Below the pieces are notes generated by a model, which did not search any database, had not been told where the DNA came from, and saw nothing but the letters and a program-made list of their open reading frames with translations. 64,000 nt of DNA from Trueperaceae bacterium (GTDB lineage: Bacteria; Deinococcota; Deinococci; Deinococcales; Trueperaceae), in the NCBI GenBank assembly GCA_020354625.1, contig CP070651.1, positions 4,075,852 to 4,139,851 of the forward strand, given 5' to 3'. The translations under genes and the position numbers were made by a program. Below, one piece after another: positions 50,073-60,865 of the stretch (positions within the stretch are counted from its first letter, which is position 1; every line of letters starts with the position of its first letter).

Positions 50073-52352
50073 ATGAGGCTAAGTAGACGAACGAATACCA
50101 TCATACTTTGGGCGATCTCTCTGGGACTTCTGGTCGGCATGGTGATCACCTTTACGCCCTCGTTGCGCAATTTTGGGTTGAACGCCCAAGGGAACAATCA
50201 GGGTGCCGCTGCACTCCTCGTCAACGGTGAGCAGATCAGTGAATTGGAAGTGGCCAGGCTGAGGCAGAACCGTTTTTTCTCATCTGTGACCGAAGGAGAA
50301 GTAGCCGAAGATCTCGAGCTGCTCATGTTCGATACCCTGATCCAGCAAGAGCTCTTAGATCAAGCCGCAGCACGTGTACGGGTGAGTGGTGGGGAAGTCC
50401 GGGACGCGGTCGACGAGTTCCGTGAATCTCGGGGCGTTGCCGGATCGCGTAACGACCAAGCCTACCTCAACGCAATCAGGAGCTCGGGTTTTACCGACGA
50501 GACGTTTCGCAGCTATCTCCGCGAGCAACTTCGTCAGGATAAATATCGTGAGAGTCTGACCGAGGCCGTCGACGTGAGCGATGGTGAAGTGGCGGCTTTT
50601 TATGAGACGAATCAACAGCGCTACCAATCCGAGGAACGGATCGAAGCGCGGCTTATCGTGGTCGAGGATGAGGCTCTTGCCGACGAGATACGCAGTCGGG
50701 TCGAAGAAGGGGAAGCGTTCGCTGACTTGGCCCAGGAGTATTCTGTCGAGCGTGCTGACCGTGGTGGGGCTCTCGGCGCTCCGGAAGGGGAGACGGAGCC
50801 GCAACCTGTCGGAAGGCCGGCACTGCCGACAGCGGTTGCCAACGCCGCTTTTGCTCTCCGTGACCCCGGTCTCACCGAGGTGATCCCCCTCAGCGGGCGT
50901 TACTATCTGGTTTCGGTCGAACAGCTCATCCCTGTCAGCGTGCGTCCCTTCGAGGAGGTCGAGGAGGAAGTGCGGGAAGATGCGCTGGCGGCCAAGCGGG
51001 CAGCGGTGGTAGAAGCGACGTTGGAGGACTTGCGCGATCAAGCCCAAATCACGGTGCCTGAGGAGGGCCTCTATCAGTTCAGCGACCAGCCGATCGCACG
51101 AGTTGGGGACGTCGAGATCATGTCGACGGATCTGGTGCGGACCGTATACAGCGATCCTCAGATCCAGCAGATCCTCAGTCCTGATTCCGCGAGCCTGGTC
51201 GCACAGTTTTTCAAGCCGAACGTACTCGAGCAACTGATCGAGCGGGAGCTTGCCTACCAGGGAGCGTCGCAGCTCGACGCCTCATTTATCGGTACCAGGA
51301 ACCAAGTGGTGAGCAGTGCGCTCGCCTATGTGAGCAGGGAGGCGACGGCGACAGACGAGGCCGTGCAGGCATACTACGATGCCAACCTGCAGCGCTTTAC
51401 CATCCCAGCGGTGGCAGAAGTCACCAGGGTGACATTCGATGCGGACGATCAGGCGATGGCGTTTCGGGACGCGGTGCTGGCTGGAACGGAGCCGGCGACG
51501 GCGGCCGAAGCGTTTTCGGGTGAACTGATCGATCTCGGCACGGTGCGCGAGGGGCAGCTCGAGCTCGAGCTCGATGTGGCTCTCTTTGCCACCGACGGCT
51601 TTGAAGCGTTACCGGAAGGTGAAGACGAAGTTTCCGACATCCTGGTCTTGCTCGAGTCGATCGAACAAGACGCCGCCGAGAACCAAGGGGAACAGGACGT
51701 TGCCGAAGGAGAGGCCGAGGCGTCGAACGAGGAGACTGCTGAGGCTGAAGAGGTCGTGACCCAGCGTGAGATCTACGTGGTCCTGGTCGCGAACCGTACC
51801 CCCGAGCGGCAGCAATCGCTCGAAGAGGTCAGGGCGACTGTCGATGCGGCTGTGTTGCGTACGGCCGAACAGGAACTCCAAGATTCGTGGTTGCAAGGGC
51901 TCCGCGAAGAGATCACCGTTGTCAATCTGATGGCGGAAGCGGCTCGTGACGCAGCGAGCTTCGAGACGACCGCCACTGCCGAGACCTCCGACGCCGTCGT
52001 GTTCGAGAACCTCGAACAGGCCCAACAGCGCTCCTCGGAGCTGACAGAAGAACTCCGAGCCCTGGTTGGGCGTACCGATCTCGGCGAGGAAGAACAGGGG
52101 AGACTCCTCACGCTACGTTCCGATCTGGAAGAGGTTCAAGAACAGGTCGCCGTCTTGTCCGGGGCACGCGGCAGTTATACGGTTCAAGAGGGCGACACCC
52201 TCTCGGCCATCGCCGCAGCCCAGTACGACGACAGCGGCGTTTGGCCCAAGATTCTAGAGGCGAATAGCTACTTGATCGACGATGAGGATCTCATCTTCCC
52301 GGGATTCGTATTGCTGCTCCCCGAGATCGGAGAGGCCGAGGAGACCGATTAA
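50073..52352 (+). CDS. Membrane-anchored parvulin PPIase with C-terminal LysM
   Basis: A 759-residue SurA/PpiD-like protein. One N-terminal membrane helix (residues 10-28), a SurA-N-like helical region (about 45-175), a parvulin-type domain (about 185-290; ARLIVVEDEALADEI and FADLAQEYSVERADRGGALG), a second PPIase-like or chaperone region (about 340-530), a very acidic Glu/Ala-rich linker (about 555-590) and a C-terminal LysM domain (YTVQEGDTLSAIAAAQYDDS, about 710-757) that would bind peptidoglycan. It likely folds exported proteins while anchored to membrane and wall. AGGAGG lies 11 bases before the ATG. Confidence 0.88.
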   Translation: MRLSRRTNTIILWAISLGLLVGMVITFTPSLRNFGLNAQGNNQGAAALLVNGEQISELEVARLRQNRFFSSVTEGEVAEDLELLMFDTLIQQELLDQAAARVRVSGGEVRDAVDEFRESRGVAGSRNDQAYLNAIRSSGFTDETFRSYLREQLRQDKYRESLTEAVDVSDGEVAAFYETNQQRYQSEERIEARLIVVEDEALADEIRSRVEEGEAFADLAQEYSVERADRGGALGAPEGETEPQPVGRPALPTAVANAAFALRDPGLTEVIPLSGRYYLVSVEQLIPVSVRPFEEVEEEVREDALAAKRAAVVEATLEDLRDQAQITVPEEGLYQFSDQPIARVGDVEIMSTDLVRTVYSDPQIQQILSPDSASLVAQFFKPNVLEQLIERELAYQGASQLDASFIGTRNQVVSSALAYVSREATATDEAVQAYYDANLQRFTIPAVAEVTRVTFDADDQAMAFRDAVLAGTEPATAAEAFSGELIDLGTVREGQLELELDVALFATDGFEALPEGEDEVSDILVLLESIEQDAAENQGEQDVAEGEAEASNEETAEAEEVVTQREIYVVLVANRTPERQQSLEEVRATVDAAVLRTAEQELQDSWLQGLREEITVVNLMAEAARDAASFETTATAETSDAVVFENLEQAQQRSSELTEELRALVGRTDLGEEEQGRLLTLRSDLEEVQEQVAVLSGARGSYTVQEGDTLSAIAAAQYDDSGVWPKILEANSYLIDDEDLIFPGFVLLLPEIGEAEETD

Positions 52353-52544
52353 GCGCGCCCGAGTAATGTTTGTGTTTGCGGTTGGGTTCGGCAACCGGCT
52401 GCGATGCCAGCCCCGATACTGTAGCCTCGGATTATGGCGTCGGCTCGACCTCGGGTCGTGGGCTCGTACACAAGCCCTCGGCGTCACGGCGCCGCGGGGA
52501 GTGTGGCGGTAGCCTTACCTAACCTCTCTTTTAGGAATGACACT

Positions 52545-54071
52545 ATGCCACGTGCGCTGTTGAGCGTATCAGACAAGACGGGCCTCGTCGAGTTTGCGAC
52601 GGGCTTGCAGCGGTTCGGGTTCGAGTTGGTTTCGACCGGCGGGACGTCCGAGGTGTTGATGGAGGCGGGCTTGCCGGTTACACAGGTCTCCTCCGTGACA
52701 GGGTTTACCGAGTTTTTGGGGGGGAGGGTCAAGACGCTTCATCCCAACATTCACGGTGGTCTGCTCGCCCAGCGAACACCCGAGCACCTCGCCGAATTGG
52801 CCGCGTTCGACATCACTCCGATCGACCTGGTAGCCGTCAACCTCTACCCATTTCGCGAGACGGTCGGCTCCGATGATGCGTCCTTGGGTACGATCCTCGA
52901 GGCCATCGATATCGGTGGGCCTACCATGATCCGTGCGGCCGCAAAAAACTTCGAGCATGTTTTAGTGATCGTCGACCCAGCCGATTATCCTCGGATTCTC
53001 GAGGCGCAAGCCGCTGGCGTGACGCTCGAGCTTCGCCGTAAGTTGGCCCACAAAGCCTTTGCCCATACAGCGGCCTATGACGGGGCGATCGCGAGCTATT
53101 TCAACGCCCTGATAGGTGGCGACGGCCTGCCCGAGACGCTGCACTTCTCCCTCGAGCGTGTTCAGGAGCTCCGCTACGGGGAAAACCCCCATCAACCGGG
53201 GGCGAGATATCACGAAGTGGGCACCAGAGGCTTTTGGGAGGAGCTCGAGCAGCATGGGGGCGTTGCGCTTTCGTATCTCAATATGCTCGATGCGGAGGCT
53301 GCCTGGCGGCTCGTCTTCGAGTTTGAGACGAGCCCGTGTGCCGTGGTGATCAAACACGCCAATCCTTGTGGGGTCGCCCTGGATGAGACGATCGAATCGG
53401 CGTATGAGCGTGCGTTCGCTGCAGATCCGAAGTCGGCGTTTGGCGGGGTGGTCGCACTGAACCGGCTCGTGAGCGAGGCGTTGGCGATGAAGATCGTTGC
53501 CAACCCCAAAGCGGATGTGGTGATCGCACCCGGGTTTGAGCCTGAGGCGTTGGCAGTACTCACCAGGAAGCGTAAGCGGATGCGCACCTTGGAGGCGCCA
53601 CCACCCTCGCACCCCGCTTTGGAGCTTCGCCAGCTCGCCGGTGGATTTTTGGCGCAGCCACCAGACCGGGTTGGCCTCGACAGGGCGGCTTGGCAGGTTG
53701 TGACGCGGGTGCAACCTACGCCGGATCAGTGGCGAGACCTGGAGATGGCCTGGATGGTATGCGCCCATAGCAGCTCAAACGCGATCGTGCTCGTAAAAGA
53801 TGGCCAAGGGGTCGGGATCGGCGTCGGCCAGCAGAGCCGGGTCGATGCGGCACTGTTGGCTGTGAACAAAGCGGATGGGAGAGCGCGGGGTGGAGCCTGT
53901 GCCAGTGACGCTTTTTTCCCCTTCCGGGACGGTCTCGATGTGGTGGCAGAGGCCGGTGTTGCCGCTGTGATCCAGCCAGGTGGTTCGGTGCGGGACCCAG
54001 AGCTGATCGAAGCGGCTGACGAACATGGGGTGGCCATGGTGCTTACCGGAGAGCGGCATTTCCGGCACTAG
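52545..54071 (+). CDS. purH: Bifunctional AICAR transformylase / IMP cyclohydrolase
   Basis: Last two steps of de novo IMP synthesis. 508 residues: N-terminal MGS-like cyclohydrolase (RALLSVSDKTGLVEFATGL; STGGTSEVL; GRVKTLHPNIHGGLL) and C-terminal transformylase (ELRYGENPHQPGA; VIKHANPCGVA; AAIQPGGSVRD equivalent AAVIQPGGSVRDPELI). The start MPRALLSVSDKTG matches the family; the open frame upstream is not conserved. AGGAATGA precedes the ATG closely. Single gene; 190 bases of upstream sequence contain no other feature. Confidence 0.96.
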   Translation: MPRALLSVSDKTGLVEFATGLQRFGFELVSTGGTSEVLMEAGLPVTQVSSVTGFTEFLGGRVKTLHPNIHGGLLAQRTPEHLAELAAFDITPIDLVAVNLYPFRETVGSDDASLGTILEAIDIGGPTMIRAAAKNFEHVLVIVDPADYPRILEAQAAGVTLELRRKLAHKAFAHTAAYDGAIASYFNALIGGDGLPETLHFSLERVQELRYGENPHQPGARYHEVGTRGFWEELEQHGGVALSYLNMLDAEAAWRLVFEFETSPCAVVIKHANPCGVALDETIESAYERAFAADPKSAFGGVVALNRLVSEALAMKIVANPKADVVIAPGFEPEALAVLTRKRKRMRTLEAPPPSHPALELRQLAGGFLAQPPDRVGLDRAAWQVVTRVQPTPDQWRDLEMAWMVCAHSSSNAIVLVKDGQGVGIGVGQQSRVDAALLAVNKADGRARGGACASDAFFPFRDGLDVVAEAGVAAVIQPGGSVRDPELIEAADEHGVAMVLTGERHFRH

Positions 54072-54394
54072 GCATTCGTCTTGAGGCCGAGGCTCCACCG
54101 TTGTGGCCGCCTACTGGGATTCGGGTCGCGGGCCGCCGTGCTCCTTAGGGTGCCATCAGGGTGGACGTTCAACGGGCTCGTTGTGTTATAGTTTCACAAC
54201 CCCCAGGAGTGAGAGTTCCACAATAGAGCGGTGGGTCGGATCGGGACCGCTACCGACCTCTACTACAATAACTTGTATGCAAAACCTCACATTCGACCAT
54301 ATATAGTACCTTCCCTCTTGAACTCAGGGGCTAAGAAGTGATAGCCTTATCCCCGGCCCAATGCCGCCCGAACAAATCTTGGAGGGAGTACAAC
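54072..54394 (+). other. nrdJ upstream region
   Basis: 323 bases without a gene. It contains the two NrdR-like boxes (listed separately), a TATAGT near 54188 that could be a -10, and a strong GGAGGGAG ribosome-binding site ending seven bases before the nrdJ GTG. I looked for a cobalamin riboswitch B12 box, since the enzyme needs B12, and did not find one. Confidence 0.45.
54263..54309 (+). promoter_or_regulatory. Two NrdR-like boxes
   Basis: Box 1 has the core CAATAACTTG (54266-54275), fitting CWA-N4-TWG and flanked to make the palindrome TACAA/TTGTA. Box 2 has CCATATATAG (54297-54306), one mismatch from that core, within the near-palindrome ACCATATATAGT. The cores start exactly 31 bases apart, the three-helical-turn spacing known for NrdR operators. 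NrdR represses ribonucleotide reductase genes when dATP is plentiful; the nrdR gene is not in the window. Confidence 0.7.
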
Positions 54395-57076
54395 GTGGGG
54401 AAGGTTCTGCCAACTTCGGAGCTCGAGACGCTCAGTCACTTCGACGATCACGCTATTTCTATAGCCAAGCGCCAGTATTTTCAGGCGGGTGATCGCAATC
54501 TTGCCGGCCTCTTTAGACGCGTGGCGAACTGGGTCGCGACCCCAGAAGAGGGAGAGACCAGAAGCCACTACGCCCGCGCCTTTTTCGATCTCATGGCCAG
54601 CAAGCGTTTCTGCCCCGGAGGACGGGTTCTCGCTGGAGCGGCGACCAACCACGGTAATGTTCTCAACTGTTTCGTTCAAGATGGACGACCCCAGCAAGAG
54701 GGATCCAACGCTTGGGTGCTCGAACTGGCGACCAAGCTCGCGTTGGTGACCAAGGTCGGCGGCGGAAACGGCCTCTGTTTGGATCTCATCCGACCCAAGG
54801 CTCCTTACACCGAGCCGGTCGGACGGCTCTACCTCACCATCAATCCCAACCACCCCGATTATCAGAAGGTCAAGAGTGGAACCTATATGGACCTGGTCCA
54901 CGGAGCCTACGTCACCAAAGGATATCGCTACCTCACCTTCGTCGATCATGAAGATGCTCCCGCTACCCTCAGGGCCAAGGAGGTGGGGGACTCGGTCGAG
55001 AGCATCTGGCACAATGCCGGGGAAGCGATCTACCGTCTGCTCGACGGTGAAGATGTCCTGCTCGATGTGAGCGCCCTCCGAGCCGAAGGGACTCCGGTAC
55101 GCGGCTCGGGCGGGTCGAGTAGTGGCCCTTCGAGTTTTGCGGTCGAAGTCTTCGACAACTTCGCTTTCTGGGCTTCGCTCGGCGGCGCCGAGCACGCCGG
55201 TCCGGTAGCGACCCTGCGCCATATTTTTGCCCCGACCCTGCGCGTCATCCGGCAAGGCGGGACCCGGCGCGGAGCCGGAATGGCTACCATGAGCATCACC
55301 CATTCCGATATCTACGACTTTATCACCGCCAAGGATCTCGACCGCGAGCAATCCGAGGGAGATATCAGCACCTTCAACATTTCGGTTCTGGTGACCGATG
55401 GCTTCATGGAGCGTGCACAAGTCGAAGGCGACCAGCCCGGCGGAGAGCGCGAGAGACTCCGCTATATCGCCGATCACGCCTGGCAGACGGGCGAACCCGG
55501 TCTTATCTTCATCGACCGCATCAACCAGTTCAACCCGATGCGGGGCGCCCTCGGGGAGATCAAGGCCACCAATCCCTGCGGTGAGATCCCGCTCTTTCCT
55601 GGTGAACCGTGCGATCTCGGGGCCATCAACCTCGCCCAATACGTCATCGAAGACAAGCGGGGGTTGGACGGTTTCGACTGGTCGGCGTTCCGGAGCGATG
55701 TCAAGACCTGTATCCGCTTCCTCGATAACGTTCTGGAGGTCAACGCGTTCGCCCTCGAGGACAACCGGGAGATGAGCATGAAGCTTCGCCGTCTCGGCCT
55801 CGGTGTGATGGGCCTGGCAGACGCGCTGATCAAGATGGGCTACGCCTATAACGACCAAGTGGGTCGCGACGCTGCAGAGGCCATGATCGCTGCTTTGCGC
55901 GATGGGGCGACCGAGGCCAGCGAAGAGCTAGGCAAAGAACGAGGCGTCTTCCCGCTCTGCGACGAGAGCAGCCTCGAGACCGAGCGGCGGAATATCGCCC
56001 TGCTCACCGTAGCACCGACCGGCACCACCAGCATGCTCATGGGGGTCTCCTCGGGGGTCGAGCCCGTGTTCGCGCCCTTCATCTACCGTAAGATCGGTGA
56101 CAGCTACGCGGCACTGATCCACCCGCTCTTTCGGGAGCTGCTCGAACGGCACGCGCCCCACCCCAATTACGCTACAGATGGTAAGTGGAATTGGGACAGG
56201 GTCGTCGAGGCGGTGCAAGAGAATCACGGGAGCGTCCTCGGTCTCGACTTCGTTCCCGACGATGTAAAGGCGGTACTCCTCTGTGCGCACGACATCAGCC
56301 CCGAAGATCACGTGCGGATGCAAGGGGTGGTGCAACGGACCTTCGACGGCGGCGGCAAGATGGTTGCCAACAGCATCAGCAAGACCATCAACCTGCCCAA
56401 CCGCGCAACCGTCGAGGACGTCTTTCAGGCCTACCGCTTGGCCCACGAGGACGGTTGTAAGGGGATCACCGTCTACCGCGACGGCTCGCGTCAGTTCCAG
56501 GTGCTGAGCACCAAAGTCGATGGCGAGAAAGAGGAGTCGGGCGATCGTAAGGTCACCGCCGAGGTGGCGCCCTCTTCCGTGAGCAACCGGCAACCGGTGA
56601 ATGGAATCGAATCGAGGCTGCCCGGTGAACCTCTTTTTGGGCGTCCGAAACGTCTAACAGGCTTTACCGACCAGATCAAACTCACCTTGCCAAACGGTGA
56701 AAAGCGCGGTTTTTACGTTACCGTCAATAAGCAAGACGACCTGCCTACCGAGGTCTTCATCATGAGCGGTAAGGCCGGCGATGAAGCGAATGCGGACTCC
56801 GAAGCGCTCGGCCGGGTCGTTTCGATTGCGCTTCAGTACGGCATCCCTGCCGAGGCGATCGTGTCGACCCTGCGAGGGATCAACGGTGGGATGTACGGAA
56901 GTTACCATGGCCGGATGGTCGCGAGTAAGGCCGATCTGATCGCGGTGGCTCTCGAGACGGCAGGGGTGGAGAACACCGTGAGCCGGGGTCAGGCCTGTCC
57001 TGACTGCGGCGCCCCCCTTCACTATGAGGAAGGTTGTCACAAGTGCGCGAGTTGCGGGTATAGCAAGTGCGGCTAG
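54395..57076 (+). CDS. nrdJ: Class II (adenosylcobalamin-dependent) ribonucleotide reductase
   Basis: Reduces ribonucleotides to deoxyribonucleotides with adenosylcobalamin as radical generator, in both oxic and anoxic conditions. The 893-residue protein has the redox Cys92 in VLNCFVQD, the active-site loop NPCGE (393-397), TPTGTTSM-like VAPTGTTSMLMG, and a C-terminal Cys-rich tail (CPDCGAPL, CHKCASCGYSKCG) typical of NrdJ, ending in a Cys pair for re-reduction. No N-terminal ATP-cone is evident. GTG at 54395 is chosen for GGAGGGAG seven bases upstream. Likely NrdR-regulated. A hairpin terminator follows. Confidence 0.96.
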   Translation: MGKVLPTSELETLSHFDDHAISIAKRQYFQAGDRNLAGLFRRVANWVATPEEGETRSHYARAFFDLMASKRFCPGGRVLAGAATNHGNVLNCFVQDGRPQQEGSNAWVLELATKLALVTKVGGGNGLCLDLIRPKAPYTEPVGRLYLTINPNHPDYQKVKSGTYMDLVHGAYVTKGYRYLTFVDHEDAPATLRAKEVGDSVESIWHNAGEAIYRLLDGEDVLLDVSALRAEGTPVRGSGGSSSGPSSFAVEVFDNFAFWASLGGAEHAGPVATLRHIFAPTLRVIRQGGTRRGAGMATMSITHSDIYDFITAKDLDREQSEGDISTFNISVLVTDGFMERAQVEGDQPGGERERLRYIADHAWQTGEPGLIFIDRINQFNPMRGALGEIKATNPCGEIPLFPGEPCDLGAINLAQYVIEDKRGLDGFDWSAFRSDVKTCIRFLDNVLEVNAFALEDNREMSMKLRRLGLGVMGLADALIKMGYAYNDQVGRDAAEAMIAALRDGATEASEELGKERGVFPLCDESSLETERRNIALLTVAPTGTTSMLMGVSSGVEPVFAPFIYRKIGDSYAALIHPLFRELLERHAPHPNYATDGKWNWDRVVEAVQENHGSVLGLDFVPDDVKAVLLCAHDISPEDHVRMQGVVQRTFDGGGKMVANSISKTINLPNRATVEDVFQAYRLAHEDGCKGITVYRDGSRQFQVLSTKVDGEKEESGDRKVTAEVAPSSVSNRQPVNGIESRLPGEPLFGRPKRLTGFTDQIKLTLPNGEKRGFYVTVNKQDDLPTEVFIMSGKAGDEANADSEALGRVVSIALQYGIPAEAIVSTLRGINGGMYGSYHGRMVASKADLIAVALETAGVENTVSRGQACPDCGAPLHYEEGCHKCASCGYSKCG

Positions 57077-57111
57077 GCTGATCCACCTCGCCACCTGAGC
57101 ACGCACCGCCG

Positions 57112-57144
57112 GCGGACGAGATCGTCTCGTCCGCTGTTTGTTGT
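57112..57144 (+). terminator. Terminator after nrdJ
   Basis: A perfect 10-bp stem (GCGGACGAGA at 57112-57121, TCTCGTCCGC at 57125-57134) with a 3-base loop, followed by a T-rich but interrupted tract. It separates nrdJ from the atp operon. Confidence 0.75.
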
Positions 57145-57290
57145 CTCTACCATTTCCACGCTGCCGGCGAGCCGTTCAGGGTGTACCGTGCCGAACGGGC
57201 GGCAGATGGAAGGACGTGCTGCGCCGTCCGAAAAACTCCCACCCGATTTGTCAGAATCATGCCGATGGCGCGTCGAGGGAAAGCTCCTAA

Positions 57291-59141
<1,851 letters not shown>

Positions 59142-59149
<8 letters not shown>

Positions 59150-59435
59150 GCGTTTCAAGAGACACGAACTGAGCGACACCGTCGCCAAGAAAGAGGGGCG
59201 GAAACTCAAGTCTCGCCGCGAAAAGGGGCGCGCCGTATGGTTCGGTCTGGGGATGTTCGGCATCATCGGCTGGTCGGTCGCCGTGCCGACGCTGCTCGGC
59301 ATCGCCCTAGGGGTATGGATCGACCGAACCTGGGAGGGCCCGTTTTCCTGGACGCTGATGCTGCTCGTCGGTGGGCTGATGCTCGGCTGCCTCAACGCCT
59401 GGTACTGGCTCGAAAGGGAATCGAAACGTGACTGA
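59142..59435 (+). CDS. atpQ: N-ATPase accessory membrane protein AtpQ (AtpI-like)
   Basis: A 97-residue protein with a basic first third (HELSDTVAKKEGRKLKSRRE) and two transmembrane helices (about 33-52 and 66-88; AVPTLLGIALGVWIDRTW between). Proteins of this size and place in N-ATPase operons are AtpQ, related to AtpI, and probably assist c-ring assembly. GGGGAGG precedes the ATG, which lies inside the end of atpC. Confidence 0.85.
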
Positions 59436-59580
59436 GCTCGAGCGGATCCTCTTGCAGCTCGTGCTGCTGATGGGCGCAACCATCGTGCCGGCTACGCCGA
59501 TCAAGGGTCTGTTGTTCGCCTCGGTTCCGCTCGCCTCGCGCCCTATGGTACGTGGCTTGCCCATGAGGAAGGGAGTGTAA
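59428..59580 (+). CDS. Extra 50-residue ORF between atpQ and atpR
   Basis: A GTG-initiated frame overlapping the atpQ stop by eight bases, with AGGGA eight bases before it, and ending two bases before atpR. The peptide (MTELERILLQLVLLMGATIV, then a Pro-rich turn and LLFASVPLA) has one or two short hydrophobic segments and a basic Arg-rich end. The usual N-ATPase order has atpQ directly before atpR, so this would be an additional small membrane protein. It could alternatively be a translated spacer. Not recognised otherwise. Confidence 0.5.
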   Translation: MTELERILLQLVLLMGATIVPATPIKGLLFASVPLASRPMVRGLPMRKGV

Positions 59581-59582
59581 CC

Positions 59583-59894
59583 GTGAGTAGCCCCCTTGAA
59601 CTCGGTGGAAGCCTGCTGGCTGGAGCGGCTTTGGCGCTCTGGATGTTCGGTGGGCTATGGGTGACGGTGAGAAGGCTCCCCTCCATCGCGCAGCCCACCC
59701 CGCTGATTCTGATCAGTTTTGGCCTCCGCCTGGGCGGTACCGTGCTAGGTTTCGCCCTGCTGGCCCTCGTCTCCTGGCAGGCTGTGATTTTGGCTCTGGT
59801 CGGCTTTCTGATCGCGCGAACCCTGCTCGTTCGCCTGTTCGGCTCCTCGAGGCAGGAGGCCGATACTCCTAACAGAGGGAGGACGCCGGCATGA
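59583..59894 (+). CDS. atpR: N-ATPase accessory membrane protein AtpR
   Basis: A 103-residue protein with about three transmembrane helices and conserved charged residues inside them (Arg49 in SFGLRLGG). AtpR is peculiar to N-ATPases and proposed to help c-ring assembly or ion handling together with AtpQ. GTG start with AAGGGAG upstream; overlaps atpB by four bases. Confidence 0.88.
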   Translation: MSSPLELGGSLLAGAALALWMFGGLWVTVRRLPSIAQPTPLILISFGLRLGGTVLGFALLALVSWQAVILALVGFLIARTLLVRLFGSSRQEADTPNRGRTPA

Positions 59895-60586
59895 CCATCA
59901 CCCCGGACACCATCATCTACTGGCAGTGGGGGCCGATCAAGATCACTGCCACCCTGGTCTTTAGCTGGCTCGTCATCGCGATCCTCACGCTCGTCTCCTA
60001 CCTGGGGACCCGTACCCTCACCTCGGGGAAGGAACTTTCACGAACCCAAAACCTGCTCGAGGCGATCGTGACGTTTCTCAGAATGCAGATCCGTGAGGTC
60101 AGTCAGCAGGATCCCGATCCCTACTTACCGTTCGTCGGCACCCTCTTTCTCTACATCGCGCTGGCGAACATGCTGACCCTCGTGCCGGGCTACCAAGCAC
60201 CAACCGGTTCCCTATCGACCACCGCGGCCCTCGCTCTGTGCGTCTTTATCGCTGTCCCGGTCTTCGGCATCGCCAAACGGGGCCTACGGGCCTACTTGGG
60301 GCAATACCTGAAGCCCAACATCTTGATGCTCCCCTTTACCGTTATCGGTGAGCTGTCGCGCACCCTGTCTTTGGCGGTTCGCCTCTTTGGAAACATGATG
60401 AGCGGCAGCGTCATCGTGGCCATCCTGCTCGCCATCGCACCGCTGTTTATTCCGGCGATCATGCAGGCGTTTGGACTCCTCATCGGCATCATCCAGGCCT
60501 ATATCTTCGCCATCCTCGCCATCGTCTTCATCGCGTCTGGTACCGGCCAGCAGCGAGCTGGACCAGCGGACGGCGCAAGGAGGTAG
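59891..60586 (+). CDS. atpB: N-type F-ATPase subunit a
   Basis: Stator membrane subunit that forms the ion half-channels with the c ring. 231 residues with five or six helices; the essential arginine is Arg164 in LSLAVRLFGNMMSG. NMLTLVPGYQAPTGSLSTT is the other conserved stretch. The last helix (IIQAYIFAILAIVFIASG) is complete. GGAGG precedes its ATG within atpR. Confidence 0.95.
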   Translation: MTITPDTIIYWQWGPIKITATLVFSWLVIAILTLVSYLGTRTLTSGKELSRTQNLLEAIVTFLRMQIREVSQQDPDPYLPFVGTLFLYIALANMLTLVPGYQAPTGSLSTTAALALCVFIAVPVFGIAKRGLRAYLGQYLKPNILMLPFTVIGELSRTLSLAVRLFGNMMSGSVIVAILLAIAPLFIPAIMQAFGLLIGIIQAYIFAILAIVFIASGTGQQRAGPADGARR

Positions 60587-60589
60587 TCT

Positions 60590-60862
60590 GTGGAAAGTAT
60601 CGATCTTATCGGCATCGTTTCGATCTTCACGGCAGGGCTTACCATCGCTCTCGGTTCGGTCGGTCCGGCCCTCGGGGAGGGGAGAGCTCTCGCCCAGGCG
60701 CTCAGCGCCATCGCGCAGCAACCCGACGAGGCCAACACCATCACCCGCACCCTCTTCGTCGGCCTGGCCATGGTGGAATCGACCGCGATCTACTGTTTCG
60801 TGATCGCGCTCATCCTCATCTTTGCCAACCCCTTCTGGAGCCCCGCCCTGGCCGGAGGCTAG
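60590..60862 (+). CDS. atpE: N-type F-ATPase subunit c with Na+-site signature
   Basis: A 90-residue proteolipid hairpin that forms the rotor ring. Ion-binding residues are E30 in helix 1 (GPALGEGRA) and E63-S64-T65 in helix 2 (GLAMVESTAI). Aligned with the Na+-binding Ilyobacter c subunit (Q32, E65, S66, T67), only Q32 is replaced, by Glu, giving the two-carboxylate variant. This predicts Na+ (or variable Na+/H+) coupling. GTG start with AAGGAGG upstream. Confidence 0.95.
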   Translation: MESIDLIGIVSIFTAGLTIALGSVGPALGEGRALAQALSAIAQQPDEANTITRTLFVGLAMVESTAIYCFVIALILIFANPFWSPALAGG

Positions 60863-60865
60863 GTC

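Noticed and set aside
54072..54394. Cobalamin riboswitch before nrdJ
   Set aside because: No B12-box sequence recognised; the palindromes fit NrdR boxes instead.
54347..55858. 503-codon minus-strand frame opposite nrdJ
   Set aside because: A shadow of the strongly coding nrdJ sequence; no family resemblance and no ribosome-binding site.
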